From: Marinihelvus fidelis
GTDB lineage: Bacteria > Pseudomonadota > Gammaproteobacteria > Xanthomonadales > SZUA-36
Direction: 5' to 3'
Assembly (NCBI RefSeq): GCF_008725655.1
Contig: NZ_VYXP01000003.1
Location: 248,001-312,000 of the forward strand
Length of the DNA stretch: 64,000 nt
In this document: positions 32,168-42,304 of the stretch, piece after piece
Layout of the letters: every line of letters starts with the position of its first letter
How positions within the stretch are numbered: position 1 is the first letter of the stretch
Made by a program: the position numbers and the translations under genes
The notes under the pieces: generated by a model
The model's input: the letters and a program-made list of their open reading frames with translations, nothing else
Database searches by the model: none
What the model was told of the DNA's origin: nothing

Positions 32168-35100
32168 CTATTTGCGACTCACCTGCCGCGGTATGGCCTG
32201 GCCTGCGGAGATCACCAGCAAGCCAAACAGTCCCAGCAGCGCCGCCATTAACGTGACCGCAACCGGCCCCATCACCGGTATGGCAATGACTGCCCGGATG
32301 CTGGCATTTACCGGAATACAGACCTGCCCCATGGCCCGATCGTCATCGGCGGTGCCCGAGTTGTTCTCGTCCCAGCACGCGTCGGCGACATTGGTCAGGT
32401 TGTTGGTCTGCGCCACCGTGGTGACAAAGGTGATCACGACCTCATTAGATAGCTGCGCCTCGCCGGCGTTGTCGGGCGCACCAAAGTCAGGGGCAATAAT
32501 CGCCTCTACCTCGACCCGGTTCTCGACCGCGTTGTAGGTGGCCGACAGACACTGGCTGGCGCCGGTCGCATCACAGATCACCGAGCCACCGACATACTGC
32601 GCCGGCGACGGTATCGGGTCGTACACCTGTACCGGCAGGTTCAGGGTGTTCTGGTTGTTGAACCAGACCATGCGCCAGGTGACCTGGTGGTCATTCGTCT
32701 GCGTGACGGATTTACGGCCGGTCGGCGCGAACAGCGTGACCAGTGTCGACTCGTCATCAGTGTTGTTGGCCGGGGTCGGGTCGGGGCCGTTGCTGCCGTC
32801 ATCGGCAATCGTGACCACGTTGTAGACCTCGGACTGGCCCGCGGGCAGCGGGTCGTCAACCTGCACCGCGAACACCGCCGTACCGCTGGCGCCGACCGGC
32901 ATGGCGCCGATGTCCAGCGTACAGTTGGTGCCGGCCGGGCTGCCATCGGCACAACTCCACGCATACGGCGCGCTGCCGCTGGCAGAGTACGTTGTGCCGA
33001 CGGGCACCGTTTCGCTGATGGCCACGCCGGTGGCGTCCTGGTCGCCCACCTGGAAGTACTCCAGCGTGTACGGAATGACGATACCCGGGTAGCCGATGAT
33101 GGCGTTGTCGGTCTTGCTGATCACCAGGTCGGGCGCCGCCACGATCGGCGTGTCGTCGAAGGCCAGCGCGATGATGGGAATCCCCAGCGTTGCGTTACCG
33201 TCGTCGGCGATCAGTACTGAGTTATCGATCTGGGTGACGCCGGCCGGTATGGTCGGGTCGACACGGACGGCGAACCGGGCCTGTCCGGTACCGATGCCCT
33301 GACCTTGCAGGTCACCGACCTGCAGGGTGCAGGCGGTGCCGGGGCCGCTGCCATCCGGGCAGCTCCAGACGTCAGGCAGGCTCGCCGCTGCATCGAATAC
33401 GGTGTAGTCCGGCACCGTGTCACGCAGGCGCACGCCGCTGGCGTCTTCGGTGCCGTTGTTCACGTAATCGAGCTGGTAGACCACGGTGCCGTTCGGCGAA
33501 GTGCTGATACCACCGTCGTCCTTGGTGATGTCCAGCACCGGCGCGGCGACAACGCGGGTATCCTCGTCGTCACTGTCGGTGTTGCCGCCATCGTCCTCGA
33601 TCACCGCCGTGTTGAAGATCTGCGTCACACCGGTCGGCAGCGGGTTGTCCACCGTCACGGCAAAGTAAATGACGCCACCCTGCCCGGCGCCAAGATCACC
33701 GACGGAATAGGTACACACCGTTCCTGCCGGCGCACCGTCCGCGCAATTCCAGCCTGCCGTGGAACTGGCCAGGTTGAAGGTGGTGTTGGCCGGCACCGAG
33801 TCGGTAATAAACACGCCGGTATCGTCCTGGTTGCCGGTATTGGCGTAGGACAACTCGTAGAAGACCGTACCGCCGGCGCCGACCACGTCCGACAGGTCGG
33901 TCTTGGTAATAACGACATCCGGATCGGCGATGATCGGCACCACGGTGGGATCGTCGTCAGGCGTCGTTGCCGGGTCGTCGGACGGGAAGTCCGGAACCTC
34001 GTCGCTGGAAATCAGCGCCTGGTTAACGTACTCGTCGGGGCCGGTGGCCGGGTACGGGTATGGCACCAGCACGTCGTAGCTGAAGCTGACCGTCTGCCCG
34101 GCGGCAACGCTGGCGAAATCCACCTGGACGGTCATGTCGCCAGCGGTATTGCCGACCACGACCGTGCCGTCTGCGCTGGTCACGCTGCCCACCTGGAACG
34201 TACCGCCGTCATCAGGGTCATCGACCACGACAACATTGTTGGCCGGCGCATCGCCGGTATTTGCAACGGTCACCGTGTAGGTGATCACGTCACCCGGTTC
34301 AGCCGGTGACAGCGAGGCCGCCTTTTCCGAATCGAGGATCGGCAACAACAGGCTGTCGGTACCTTCCGCCGTGGTCTCACGCCCCGCCGGATCCTGCGCG
34401 GGCAAGGACAATGCAGCCGCCGCGGCCAGGTTGTCGACCGGGGTTTGCACGTACGGCACGACCAGTTCCATGCTGAATGTCACGGAACCGCTCTGGCCAG
34501 GCATGATGACCTGGTTGGGCGCTGGCGCATCCGGGTCGCCGGTCGGGCCGACGGTCACCGTGGTAACACCGCCCGCCGACGCTTCCGTGATCGACCAGCC
34601 GGCCGGCACGAAGACGGCCTCGAGGCTGCCGGGCACCCAGATCGTCTCGTCGAACTCATCGGTCACGAACGTGGAGAATGCCGGCGCGGTGCCCACATTC
34701 TCAACCGTCAGCGTGACCGGCACGCGACCGTCGACAACGTCGCCAAACTGCTTGTCCAGTTCCAGCAAAGGTTCAACGATATCGACCACTGCCACCGCGC
34801 TGCGCGTTTGCGGCGCGCCCTGGAGAGCCGCGAATGTCAGCTCACCGCTGTTTGACAGGGTCACCGCTCCGCCCGTTGTGTCGGTGTTGGTGTCATCAGC
34901 AACCTGTGCGGTGACACGGACCACGATCGTGTTGTCCTGCGCACCACTGGCGCTGTTGGTGACTTCACCGAAATCAAAGCTCACCGTGTTGCCGGAGATC
35001 ATCGGCGTTCCCGCGAGCTCGGTCACCAGGTCGCTGCCGATGGACACCACTGATGCCGTGAGCAGGGTCGAACCGGCCGGCAGGCTGTCTGCAACCCGTA

Positions 35101-38100
35101 CCTGATCGAACTGGCCATCGGAAAGATAGGTGACCAGCTCGTAAGTCAATGTTTCGCCGATGGTCAGGTCGGGCAATAGCGGGTCGCCCTGGCTGGATCC
35201 GGTCAGCGCCACGCTGCTTGAGACCGGTTGCTTGCTAAGAGCGGCTTCGCCGATGATCACGTAGCTGACAAAATTACCGTCCGTACCGTCGCGCGACTCG
35301 GCCGAACCAGGGGCGGATTCCCACGCCAGGCTGGACTGGTCGAGCAACGTCCCGGTGGCGGGCGGCGCATCCGATACCTGCACCGGGAAGCTGATTGAAC
35401 AACTACCTTGCGCAAGCGGCAACGCATCGAAACTGAACGAAACGGTGCCGGAACTGTTGTCGGCTGGCGTGGCATCGGTTGCAAGGCCTGGACAATCACT
35501 GGTCACCGGCCCTCCGGTCCACCAGATATCCGCATCGAGAACGTCGTCGACTGTCACGGAGAGCGCCGTCGCGGAAGAATCGCCGGTGTGGGCGATTTCC
35601 AGGCGAACAGTCAGTGGATCCAGGGCATCGACGAAAGCGACCTTGCGATCCGGGGCTTCGATAAAATGCCGCAACTCGAGCTTCGGCTCGACCAGGGTGA
35701 TGGCGGCCTGGTCGGTGCTGCTGAAGTTCTCCGAGAATATACCGGCGTTGTTGTAGACGAAGTCCTCGCCCACCGGGATGCCCTGGTTGATCGGGTCGTC
35801 GAGGACAATGCCCACAACCTCGAACACGACCTGGTCATCCGGGCCCGGTGGCGCACCCGCATTGGGTACGTTGACCACGTTACCCAGGTTCCAGCGCGCG
35901 GCATCATCGAAGCCGCGGTCGCCCTGGCTGCAATCGATACAGTCATCGCCGGGGTCGCCGACGGCGCCCGAATCCAGCGTCAGGTCGGCGCCGATCGAAA
36001 CGATCCGCGACGACACGATCTCAATCGCCGTAGCGGTGTACGGCAGTACGTCGCCGATGTAAACGTCGTCGGTGGTGCCGTCCGGGAACTCGGCGACGAT
36101 CTCGAACGTCATGGTTTCACCGATGGTGATCTCCTGGTCCGGGGTCTCGACGATGTTGCTGTCGACCAGCATCTTGGTCAGGCCCGGATCGGCGATGACG
36201 ATGTCCCAGCTGCCCTGGGTGGTGTACGAACGTTCCTCGGTGCCCGCCGGCACGGTGCCATCGAGCGTGGTCCAGGCCAGGTCCGTGGTGTTGCTGATGG
36301 TGTCGCCCGACACCGCGCTGACATCAACGGTGGCGTCGAACCCGATCTCGCAGACTGCGCCCAGCGGGAATGCAGACCAGCCGGCCGCAACGGTATTACC
36401 GCTACCTGCAGGCCCGGCATCCGGTGCGATGGTGCAATTGTCGCCGACGACCACTGAACCGGTATCGAGCACCAGTTCCGGCGGCAGCGTGTCGGCCAGG
36501 TCGAGGTCGAAGGCATCGGTGCCCGAGGCTCCCGTGTGGCTGACCACAAGTGTGTAGTGCACGACATCGCCGACTTCCGCCGAGGTGACGTCACCGGTCT
36601 TGACGACGGACAGGAACGGCTCCAGCGCGCGCACACGGGCCGTGTCGGTGACGTTGAACTGCTGGCCGAGGTCGGTGGAACCGAATTCGGCCCGGGCGAC
36701 ATTGTCATCCTCATCCAGGTTCTGGTTGGCCGGCAGGTCGCGGACCACCGCCGTGACCAGGAACTGGAAGCTGTTGTTCTCCGCGGTCGTGTCGAGCGGG
36801 TCGGCGTTGGTGACCGGGTTGGGGAAAGTCGCCGTCACGGTGTCGTCCAGGCCGTCGCCCAGGAGTTCGTCGCTGCTCACCAGCGCGGGAGGCCCACCAA
36901 CGGTGTCCAGGTTGGTGCCCGCCGGCAACGGAACATAGACGGCGTCGACCAGCTCCAGCAACATCGAAGACGTCGGCAGCGTATCGGTGATCACCAGGTT
37001 GTCGGCCTCGCCTTCCGGCAACACCACCGTCACCTGGAAGGTCACTTCCTCACCGATCGCCAGTTCCTCCACGCCGCTGTTGTTGCCGGTGTGGACCTGG
37101 TTGGAGTCGATGACGGCCTTGGTGATGCCGACGTCGAAGATCTTCAGCTGGGCACAGCTTTCACCGCGGTAAGTATTGGCGGGGCCGCCGATATCGCCCG
37201 GGTCGCCGGTGCGCTCGACGCTCAGCGGAATACCCGGCAGCGGCGCAGACAGGTCGCCGTCCATGCTGGTCCATTGCACCTGCGCGCAATTTTCCAGCAG
37301 GGTGCCCGCCGGCAAGGTCGGGTCGATCGTGTTCTCAATCTGCAGCGTACAGTCGTCGCCGATCTCGAAAACCGCCCATGAAGCGGTCAGCACCCCGGCG
37401 GTGATTCCCAGGCTGTCCGGCGGGGCGTTGCAATTGACGGTGGTCAGCGAGCCGCCGACTGGATCGATCCCGTTGGGGAAATCGTCGTCCACCAGGTTGA
37501 GCTCGAAGGCGGTACCGTCGGATCCCCCGTTGTGGCGCACCCGGATATTCACCAGCGGCATGATTGACCGGTCAGCTGTGGCAGGATCGAACACCTTGGT
37601 AATGGCGATCCCGGGTTCGACCACGCGTACATTGGCGGCCGATCCCTGCGTCGTCTGCGTGCCCTGCGGCGCTGTCCAGGACCATTGCGCGCGGTTGTTG
37701 CGCTGCTGGCCGCGGACGTTACCGGTGTTGTTGATGACCCGCGCCAGGTAAACCAGGGTGATGGTCTCCGCGGTTGCATTGTCGGTATTGCTGTTGGTGA
37801 CGGTGCCGAACCCGGGGTCGCCGGCATTCGGGCCGATGCGCAGTAGCCGCGCCGCATTCTCATCACCGCCGCCCTGCGCGACGATGGCCGCGTTGCTCGT
37901 CACGCTGCCAAAACCGCCCGTCACATCGGTCGTGAGGCCAGGCGAAGCGGTAATGCTCTCCAGGGATTCAAAGGCCAACCCGGTATCGAGCAGGTCCTCG
38001 AAATAGATATCCGGCGACGTGCCTTCCGGCACGGTAATGTCCACCTGGTAGCGAACGGATTCGCCGATCTGCACGCGGGTGGTGTCGCCGGCATAGCCCG

Positions 38101-40555
38101 GGATGACCTCGATCACAGATTTCTGCACGGTCGGCGTCGCCAGCGCGACCATGGCATCGTCGGAGCGTTCCGGGAAGGTGTCGTTGGTGGTCGACACCGA
38201 GGTGAAATTCATTGTCGCCGTGTTGACCAGGACATCGCCCGCCACGGCGCTGGTCTGCACCACGCAGGTGTAGCGCACCAGCAGGGTATCGGCGCCGAAC
38301 GGCTCACCACCGCCGGCCGGGTTGCCGTCGTTGCCGGCAAGCGGCCCGGGTACGACGATGCCGCTGTCCAGGTCGGTGCCGGTAAAGCTGACGCCCTGCC
38401 CCGTACCATCGGTGATCGTCGGCGCCTGGCAGGCCAGGCCGGCGGGCGTCGCGTCGTTGATGTCGATGTTGTAGGCCGGCGTGCTGCCGCGGTTTTCAAC
38501 CGTCAGGATGTACTCGATCGCATCGCCGGCATCGACGTCAAGCGCGTCTGAGTCGACCAGTGCCAGGGCCGGGTCAGCCGGTGGCGCCGGTGAAACCGTC
38601 GCGTTGGGGTTGTCGACCGAGAACACGCCCTTGGTAATGAACACGTCCGGCGCGCCGACATTGAAACCGGCCGCCGTATCCGTCGACTGGGTGATACCGT
38701 CGGAATTCTCGTAGGTTCCCAACAACAGGTTGGTCAGGAACAGGCCGTCGGCAAACGGTTCACTGCTGATGGTCACGGTGACGTCCGCGGCGACACGAGT
38801 CACGCCCTGCCCCGCGGGATTGGGCCAGGTCAACGTGAATGAATTGGTCGCAGGATCGCTGCTGTAAACGGGATCAAGCAGGGGGCCACCGACGATATTC
38901 GGCACCACGATATCGGTGTCCGGGTCGATGTCTGTCACCACGACCACCGGCAACGGCAGGTAATCCGTCAGGCTGATCGACAGCGTGTCCTCGGAAGGGA
39001 TATCCATTTCCAGCCGGAACGTGACCGTGTCCCCCGGCGCCAATGGATCGGGCAGCGGGATGGGGGCCACCAGCGACTTGATTGCCTGGTTGGGAATGAT
39101 ATCGACCCCGGCGCTCGAGCCGTCCTGGCCGGACGCGCCGGCGCTGTCGCTGTGGGTGAAGTCCGCGGAGATATTGTTGCCCAGCCCGTCAGCGGCGACG
39201 ACGTCATCGCCATCGGCATAGGCCTGGGACACGTCGGCCTGGTACTGCAGTGAGCCGCGCGAACCCAGGGCGACCTCGGTCGTGGCGCCCGGTGCGATAT
39301 CGAACAACAGTGTCGTCTGCCCTGCCCCGGGGCCGGCGCTGACGGTCGGTATGATCGGGCCGGTGCTTCCGGCCAGCGTCAGGGTCGCGTTACCTGCGTA
39401 GTCCAGACCGTCACCCAGGATGTCGGTCATCGACAGGTCCGTGATCGAACCGGCGATGATGGATTCATCGTAGTCGGTGACCTGGAAATTCACCGTGTAG
39501 CTGAGCGTGTCTCCTGGCACCACCGTATCCGGCGTGACTGACTTCTGCACCGCCAGGTGTTTGGCCGTGACCTGGGCGTCGTCGGTATTGCTGTAATCCG
39601 TGCCCTGGTAACTGTAATCCAGTTCGACCGTATTGGTGATCTGCTGGGTGGCGCCGTTATCGCTCTCATCCAGGATGTCGGTGATGTAGACCGGTATGGA
39701 CACCACCAGGTCGTTTTCCGCCGGCGTGCCGGTCAGGCTATCGCAACCCACCATCAGGGTGCCGCCGGGGGTGTCCGGCAGGTTGGGCTCGGTCAGCACG
39801 CTGCAGAGTACGCCCTGGATGGCGGCAACACTGATCGGCGCCCCGGTCCATTGAATCGCCGGGTCCGGCAGCACATCGGTCAGGGCCGGCATGTCCAGGG
39901 TCACGCCCTCGGAAACGTTGACCTGGTAGGTATAGGTAAAGGTGTTGCTCGGGCCGGGCGGGCGCTCACCCTCGGGTACGTCCGCGGTTTTCTCCACCCG
40001 GGCCAACTGCGGGATGACGGTTGCGGTCGACGCGCCGCTGCCGGTGATCGGGCCGTTATCACCGGTCGGTGTGTCACCGTACTCGAACCCGGGCAGCATG
40101 TTGATTTCCAGGGGCTGGCCGATTTCAGCACCGGGCTCGACCTGGCCACAGACCTCGACGTTCAGCGGCGGCTGGCCACCAGACACGGAGCCCACGGGGA
40201 AGCGCACGATATAGGCGCTGCTGCCCGGCTCGGCCGCCACGGCGGTGCCGGATATCGGGTCGTTGATGGTGCCGCTGGCGTCAACGGTACCGACGAATTC
40301 GACGGGGGGCTGAATGCCCAGGTAGGTGTTCGCGGTGATCGTGACGCCGGGAGGCACGGTGGCAAAAACGTAGGGGCCGTAACCGACATTAACGACGTCC
40401 TGGTTGCTGAAACCGACGGTGGTACAGACTTCTTCGCCAATCAGTGGCGTTGCCGGGTTACTGGCGACATCCAGTGCCGGATCCTGTGCATGCGCCGCCG
40501 TTGCCAGCATCGCGAACAGAAGCGTAACAACGCCCCCCACCTTGGCTATCTGCAT
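32168..40555 (-). CDS. Giant secreted DUF11-type repeat protein with IPTL-CTERM-like sorting tail
   Basis: 2795 residues. Signal peptide IAKVGGVVTLLFAMLATAAHAQ. The body is a string of immunoglobulin-like conserved-repeat (DUF11) modules, for example the pattern K-T-D/G..x-G..V.Y.L.Y.N.G with D.LP......S....G near residues 2215, 2340 and 2475, and an alternating pair of modules in the middle that recurs every ~310-340 residues (starts near 807, 1146, 1458 and 1768). The C-terminus (IPVMGPVAVTLMAALLGLFG followed by ISAGQAIPRQVSRK) is a helix with a basic tail, close to the IPTL-CTERM protein-sorting signal. Few cysteines and very high Asp/Thr content fit an extracellular, possibly calcium-stabilised adhesin or matrix protein. 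A good ATG start with GGGA upstream. Confidence 0.88.
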   Translation of the reverse strand: MQIAKVGGVVTLLFAMLATAAHAQDPALDVASNPATPLIGEEVCTTVGFSNQDVVNVGYGPYVFATVPPGVTITANTYLGIQPPVEFVGTVDASGTINDPISGTAVAAEPGSSAYIVRFPVGSVSGGQPPLNVEVCGQVEPGAEIGQPLEINMLPGFEYGDTPTGDNGPITGSGASTATVIPQLARVEKTADVPEGERPPGPSNTFTYTYQVNVSEGVTLDMPALTDVLPDPAIQWTGAPISVAAIQGVLCSVLTEPNLPDTPGGTLMVGCDSLTGTPAENDLVVSIPVYITDILDESDNGATQQITNTVELDYSYQGTDYSNTDDAQVTAKHLAVQKSVTPDTVVPGDTLSYTVNFQVTDYDESIIAGSITDLSMTDILGDGLDYAGNATLTLAGSTGPIIPTVSAGPGAGQTTLLFDIAPGATTEVALGSRGSLQYQADVSQAYADGDDVVAADGLGNNISADFTHSDSAGASGQDGSSAGVDIIPNQAIKSLVAPIPLPDPLAPGDTVTFRLEMDIPSEDTLSISLTDYLPLPVVVVTDIDPDTDIVVPNIVGGPLLDPVYSSDPATNSFTLTWPNPAGQGVTRVAADVTVTISSEPFADGLFLTNLLLGTYENSDGITQSTDTAAGFNVGAPDVFITKGVFSVDNPNATVSPAPPADPALALVDSDALDVDAGDAIEYILTVENRGSTPAYNIDINDATPAGLACQAPTITDGTGQGVSFTGTDLDSGIVVPGPLAGNDGNPAGGGEPFGADTLLVRYTCVVQTSAVAGDVLVNTATMNFTSVSTTNDTFPERSDDAMVALATPTVQKSVIEVIPGYAGDTTRVQIGESVRYQVDITVPEGTSPDIYFEDLLDTGLAFESLESITASPGLTTDVTGGFGSVTSNAAIVAQGGGDENAARLLRIGPNAGDPGFGTVTNSNTDNATAETITLVYLARVINNTGNVRGQQRNNRAQWSWTAPQGTQTTQGSAANVRVVEPGIAITKVFDPATADRSIMPLVNIRVRHNGGSDGTAFELNLVDDDFPNGIDPVGGSLTTVNCNAPPDSLGITAGVLTASWAVFEIGDDCTLQIENTIDPTLPAGTLLENCAQVQWTSMDGDLSAPLPGIPLSVERTGDPGDIGGPANTYRGESCAQLKIFDVGITKAVIDSNQVHTGNNSGVEELAIGEEVTFQVTVVLPEGEADNLVITDTLPTSSMLLELVDAVYVPLPAGTNLDTVGGPPALVSSDELLGDGLDDTVTATFPNPVTNADPLDTTAENNSFQFLVTAVVRDLPANQNLDEDDNVARAEFGSTDLGQQFNVTDTARVRALEPFLSVVKTGDVTSAEVGDVVHYTLVVSHTGASGTDAFDLDLADTLPPELVLDTGSVVVGDNCTIAPDAGPAGSGNTVAAGWSAFPLGAVCEIGFDATVDVSAVSGDTISNTTDLAWTTLDGTVPAGTEERSYTTQGSWDIVIADPGLTKMLVDSNIVETPDQEITIGETMTFEIVAEFPDGTTDDVYIGDVLPYTATAIEIVSSRIVSIGADLTLDSGAVGDPGDDCIDCSQGDRGFDDAARWNLGNVVNVPNAGAPPGPDDQVVFEVVGIVLDDPINQGIPVGEDFVYNNAGIFSENFSSTDQAAITLVEPKLELRHFIEAPDRKVAFVDALDPLTVRLEIAHTGDSSATALSVTVDDVLDADIWWTGGPVTSDCPGLATDATPADNSSGTVSFSFDALPLAQGSCSISFPVQVSDAPPATGTLLDQSSLAWESAPGSAESRDGTDGNFVSYVIIGEAALSKQPVSSSVALTGSSQGDPLLPDLTIGETLTYELVTYLSDGQFDQVRVADSLPAGSTLLTASVVSIGSDLVTELAGTPMISGNTVSFDFGEVTNSASGAQDNTIVVRVTAQVADDTNTDTTGGAVTLSNSGELTFAALQGAPQTRSAVAVVDIVEPLLELDKQFGDVVDGRVPVTLTVENVGTAPAFSTFVTDEFDETIWVPGSLEAVFVPAGWSITEASAGGVTTVTVGPTGDPDAPAPNQVIMPGQSGSVTFSMELVVPYVQTPVDNLAAAAALSLPAQDPAGRETTAEGTDSLLLPILDSEKAASLSPAEPGDVITYTVTVANTGDAPANNVVVVDDPDDGGTFQVGSVTSADGTVVVGNTAGDMTVQVDFASVAAGQTVSFSYDVLVPYPYPATGPDEYVNQALISSDEVPDFPSDDPATTPDDDPTVVPIIADPDVVITKTDLSDVVGAGGTVFYELSYANTGNQDDTGVFITDSVPANTTFNLASSTAGWNCADGAPAGTVCTYSVGDLGAGQGGVIYFAVTVDNPLPTGVTQIFNTAVIEDDGGNTDSDDEDTRVVAAPVLDITKDDGGISTSPNGTVVYQLDYVNNGTEDASGVRLRDTVPDYTVFDAAASLPDVWSCPDGSGPGTACTLQVGDLQGQGIGTGQARFAVRVDPTIPAGVTQIDNSVLIADDGNATLGIPIIALAFDDTPIVAAPDLVISKTDNAIIGYPGIVIPYTLEYFQVGDQDATGVAISETVPVGTTYSASGSAPYAWSCADGSPAGTNCTLDIGAMPVGASGTAVFAVQVDDPLPAGQSEVYNVVTIADDGSNGPDPTPANNTDDESTLVTLFAPTGRKSVTQTNDHQVTWRMVWFNNQNTLNLPVQVYDPIPSPAQYVGGSVICDATGASQCLSATYNAVENRVEVEAIIAPDFGAPDNAGEAQLSNEVVITFVTTVAQTNNLTNVADACWDENNSGTADDDRAMGQVCIPVNASIRAVIAIPVMGPVAVTLMAALLGLFGLLVISAGQAIPRQVSRK

Positions 40556-40612
40556 CTGATTCCCATCCAGTTGGCCACAAAGTGACCATAGCTCTGCACA
40601 ATCCCAAAGTGG

Positions 40613-40643
40613 ACTATAAGGGGTCAGTTATCACCCTTGCAAA
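40613..40643 (-). promoter_or_regulatory. Candidate promoter of the giant repeat-protein gene
   Basis: On the minus strand TTGCAA (40643-40638) and TATAGT (40618-40613, five of six consensus), spacer 19. The spacer contains GGGTGATAACTGACCCC, an imperfect inverted repeat related to the GGGGTCAG repeat family or a possible operator. Confidence 0.4.
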
Positions 40644-40679
40644 CGTGCGCGGCGCTCATGTGCGAGTGTTCATTTGCCT

Positions 40680-40708
40680 GTCATTCGTACCGGCGAGTCG
40701 CTACCATT
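40680..40708 (+). promoter_or_regulatory. Candidate promoter of the M20 amidohydrolase gene
   Basis: TGTCAT (40680-40685), a 17-base spacer and TACCAT (40703-40708), ~33 bases before ATG 40741. Confidence 0.4.
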
Positions 40709-40740
40709 TGTCCGCGACCAATCGACAAGGAAAACCACTG

Positions 40741-42168
40741 ATGCGAGCCAACCTACCTGCGCTGGTGTTCTGCCTGGCTGCGGCCACAACCCCCGTGTAT
40801 GCGGATGAGATTTCCGATGTGTTGGCGGGGATCGACAATCGTTACGGCGAAACCGAAACCCTTGCCCGGGCGCTGTGGGAATGGGCCGAAGTCGGCTACC
40901 AGGAGACCCGGAGCACCGAGCTGATGCAGCAGGCCCTGGCCGACGAAGGGTTCGAGATCCAGGCCGGCATTGCCGGCATCCCGACCGCATTTGTCGCCGA
41001 GGCCGGTAAAGGCGGCCCGGTGATCGGCATCCTGGCCGAAATGGACGCCCTGCCCGGCATCAACCAGTCCGACCTGCCGCACCGCGACCCGGTCGATGGC
41101 AAGGGCGCCGGCCAGGCCTGTGGCCATAACCTGTTTGGCGCCGGTTCCGTGGAGGCCGCCATCGCGGTCAAGCAGTGGCTTGATGAGAATGACGTCGACG
41201 GCACCATTCGCCTGTACGGCACGCCGGCCGAGGAAGGCGGCAGCGGCAAGGTCTACATGGTCCGCGAAGGCGTGTTTGACGAAGTCGATTTTGTCCTGCA
41301 CTGGCACCCGTCCAGCGAGAACTGGGCCGGCGCCCGTGGCTCGCTGGCCAACCGCTCTGCCAAGTTCCGTTTCAGCGGCATTTCCGCCCATGCCGCCGGT
41401 AATCCGGATCGGGCCCGCTCGGCGCTGGACGGGGTCGAGGCCATGAACATGATGGCCAACATGATGCGCGAGCACATCCCGGACTCGGCGCGCATGCACT
41501 ACGTCATTACCGAGGGCGGCCACGCCCCGAACGTGGTGCCAGACTTTGCCGAAGTGTTTTACTACCTGCGCCACCCGGACACCGAGACGCTACTTGAACT
41601 CTGGCCACGCCTGGAAGCCACCGCCCGCGGCGCCGCCGAGGGCACCGGTACCACGGTTGAGTGGGAAGTCATCCATGGCAACAACCCGCTGCTGGTGGTC
41701 GAAACACTGGCGAAGATGATGGACCAGAAGCTGCGCCAGGTTGGCGGCGTCCAATACAACGCCGAAGAGCAGGCGTGGGCGGAAGACATTTACGCCACGT
41801 TCGACAACCCTTCACGCGAACTGGGTTCCGAGACGGAGATCCGCGAGTACGACACGGGCGTGGGCTTTGGCTCCACGGATGTCGGCGACGTCTCGCAGGT
41901 GGTGCCGACCGTTGGCCTGCGGACCGCGACATGGGTACCCGGCACGCCGGGCCACAGCTGGCAGGCAGTGGCCGCCAGCGGCACAAGCATTGGCGTCAAG
42001 GGCACACAAGTGGCCGCCAAAACCCTGGCGCTGGCCGCGATTGAGCTGTACCAGAACCCCAAACTTCGTGAAACTGCGACCGCCGAATGGCAAGCCGCAC
42101 GAGGGGAAAGCTTCGAGTATGTGCCGTTGCTGGGCGACCGCGTGCCGCCCCTCGATTACCGCAACTAG
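40741..42168 (+). CDS. Secreted M20D-family amidohydrolase (AbgB-like)
   Basis: A 475-residue zinc amidohydrolase/carboxypeptidase with signal peptide LPALVFCLAAATTPVYA, so exported, unlike cytoplasmic AbgB. Conserved blocks are GILAEMDALPGINQ (metal-ligand Asp equivalent), GQACGHNLFGAGSV, YGTPAEEGGSGKVYMV, DFVLHWHPSS, FSGISAHAAGNPDRARSALD, and EGGHAPNVVPDFAEVFYYLR. The closest named relative is p-aminobenzoyl-glutamate hydrolase subunit B; others cleave N-acyl amino acids. No AbgA-like partner is present. ATG 40741 has AAGGAAAA upstream; the frame upstream to 40582 lacks a signal peptide. Confidence 0.9.
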   Translation: MRANLPALVFCLAAATTPVYADEISDVLAGIDNRYGETETLARALWEWAEVGYQETRSTELMQQALADEGFEIQAGIAGIPTAFVAEAGKGGPVIGILAEMDALPGINQSDLPHRDPVDGKGAGQACGHNLFGAGSVEAAIAVKQWLDENDVDGTIRLYGTPAEEGGSGKVYMVREGVFDEVDFVLHWHPSSENWAGARGSLANRSAKFRFSGISAHAAGNPDRARSALDGVEAMNMMANMMREHIPDSARMHYVITEGGHAPNVVPDFAEVFYYLRHPDTETLLELWPRLEATARGAAEGTGTTVEWEVIHGNNPLLVVETLAKMMDQKLRQVGGVQYNAEEQAWAEDIYATFDNPSRELGSETEIREYDTGVGFGSTDVGDVSQVVPTVGLRTATWVPGTPGHSWQAVAASGTSIGVKGTQVAAKTLALAAIELYQNPKLRETATAEWQAARGESFEYVPLLGDRVPPLDYRN

Positions 42169-42172
42169 GACG

Positions 42173-42196
42173 ATTTCGTCGAAATTTCGTCGAAAT
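42173..42196. repeat. Short tandem repeat ATTTCGTCGAA x2
   Basis: Two adjacent copies of an 11-base unit just after the amidohydrolase stop, followed downstream (~42238-42256) by a CGCGTGA/TCACGCG hairpin in the leader of the next gene. Too short to identify; it may be an operator or chance duplication. Confidence 0.5.
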
Positions 42197-42304
42197 TATG
42201 GAGTGTTTGACTGACCACTGACTAGGCTTTTGATGAACGCGTGAAATCACGCGACCGCGGTCGTAACTGACCGTGATCAACTCGAAAGCGAAGGAGGTCA
42301 GATT

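Noticed and set aside
33305-34309. Plus-strand frames opposite the giant repeat protein
   Set aside because: No recognisable domain; arises from repetitive high-GC coding sequence.
32168-40555. DNA-level tandem repeats in the giant gene
   Set aside because: Repetition is at the protein level; nucleotide copies are diverged and no exact long repeats were seen by eye.
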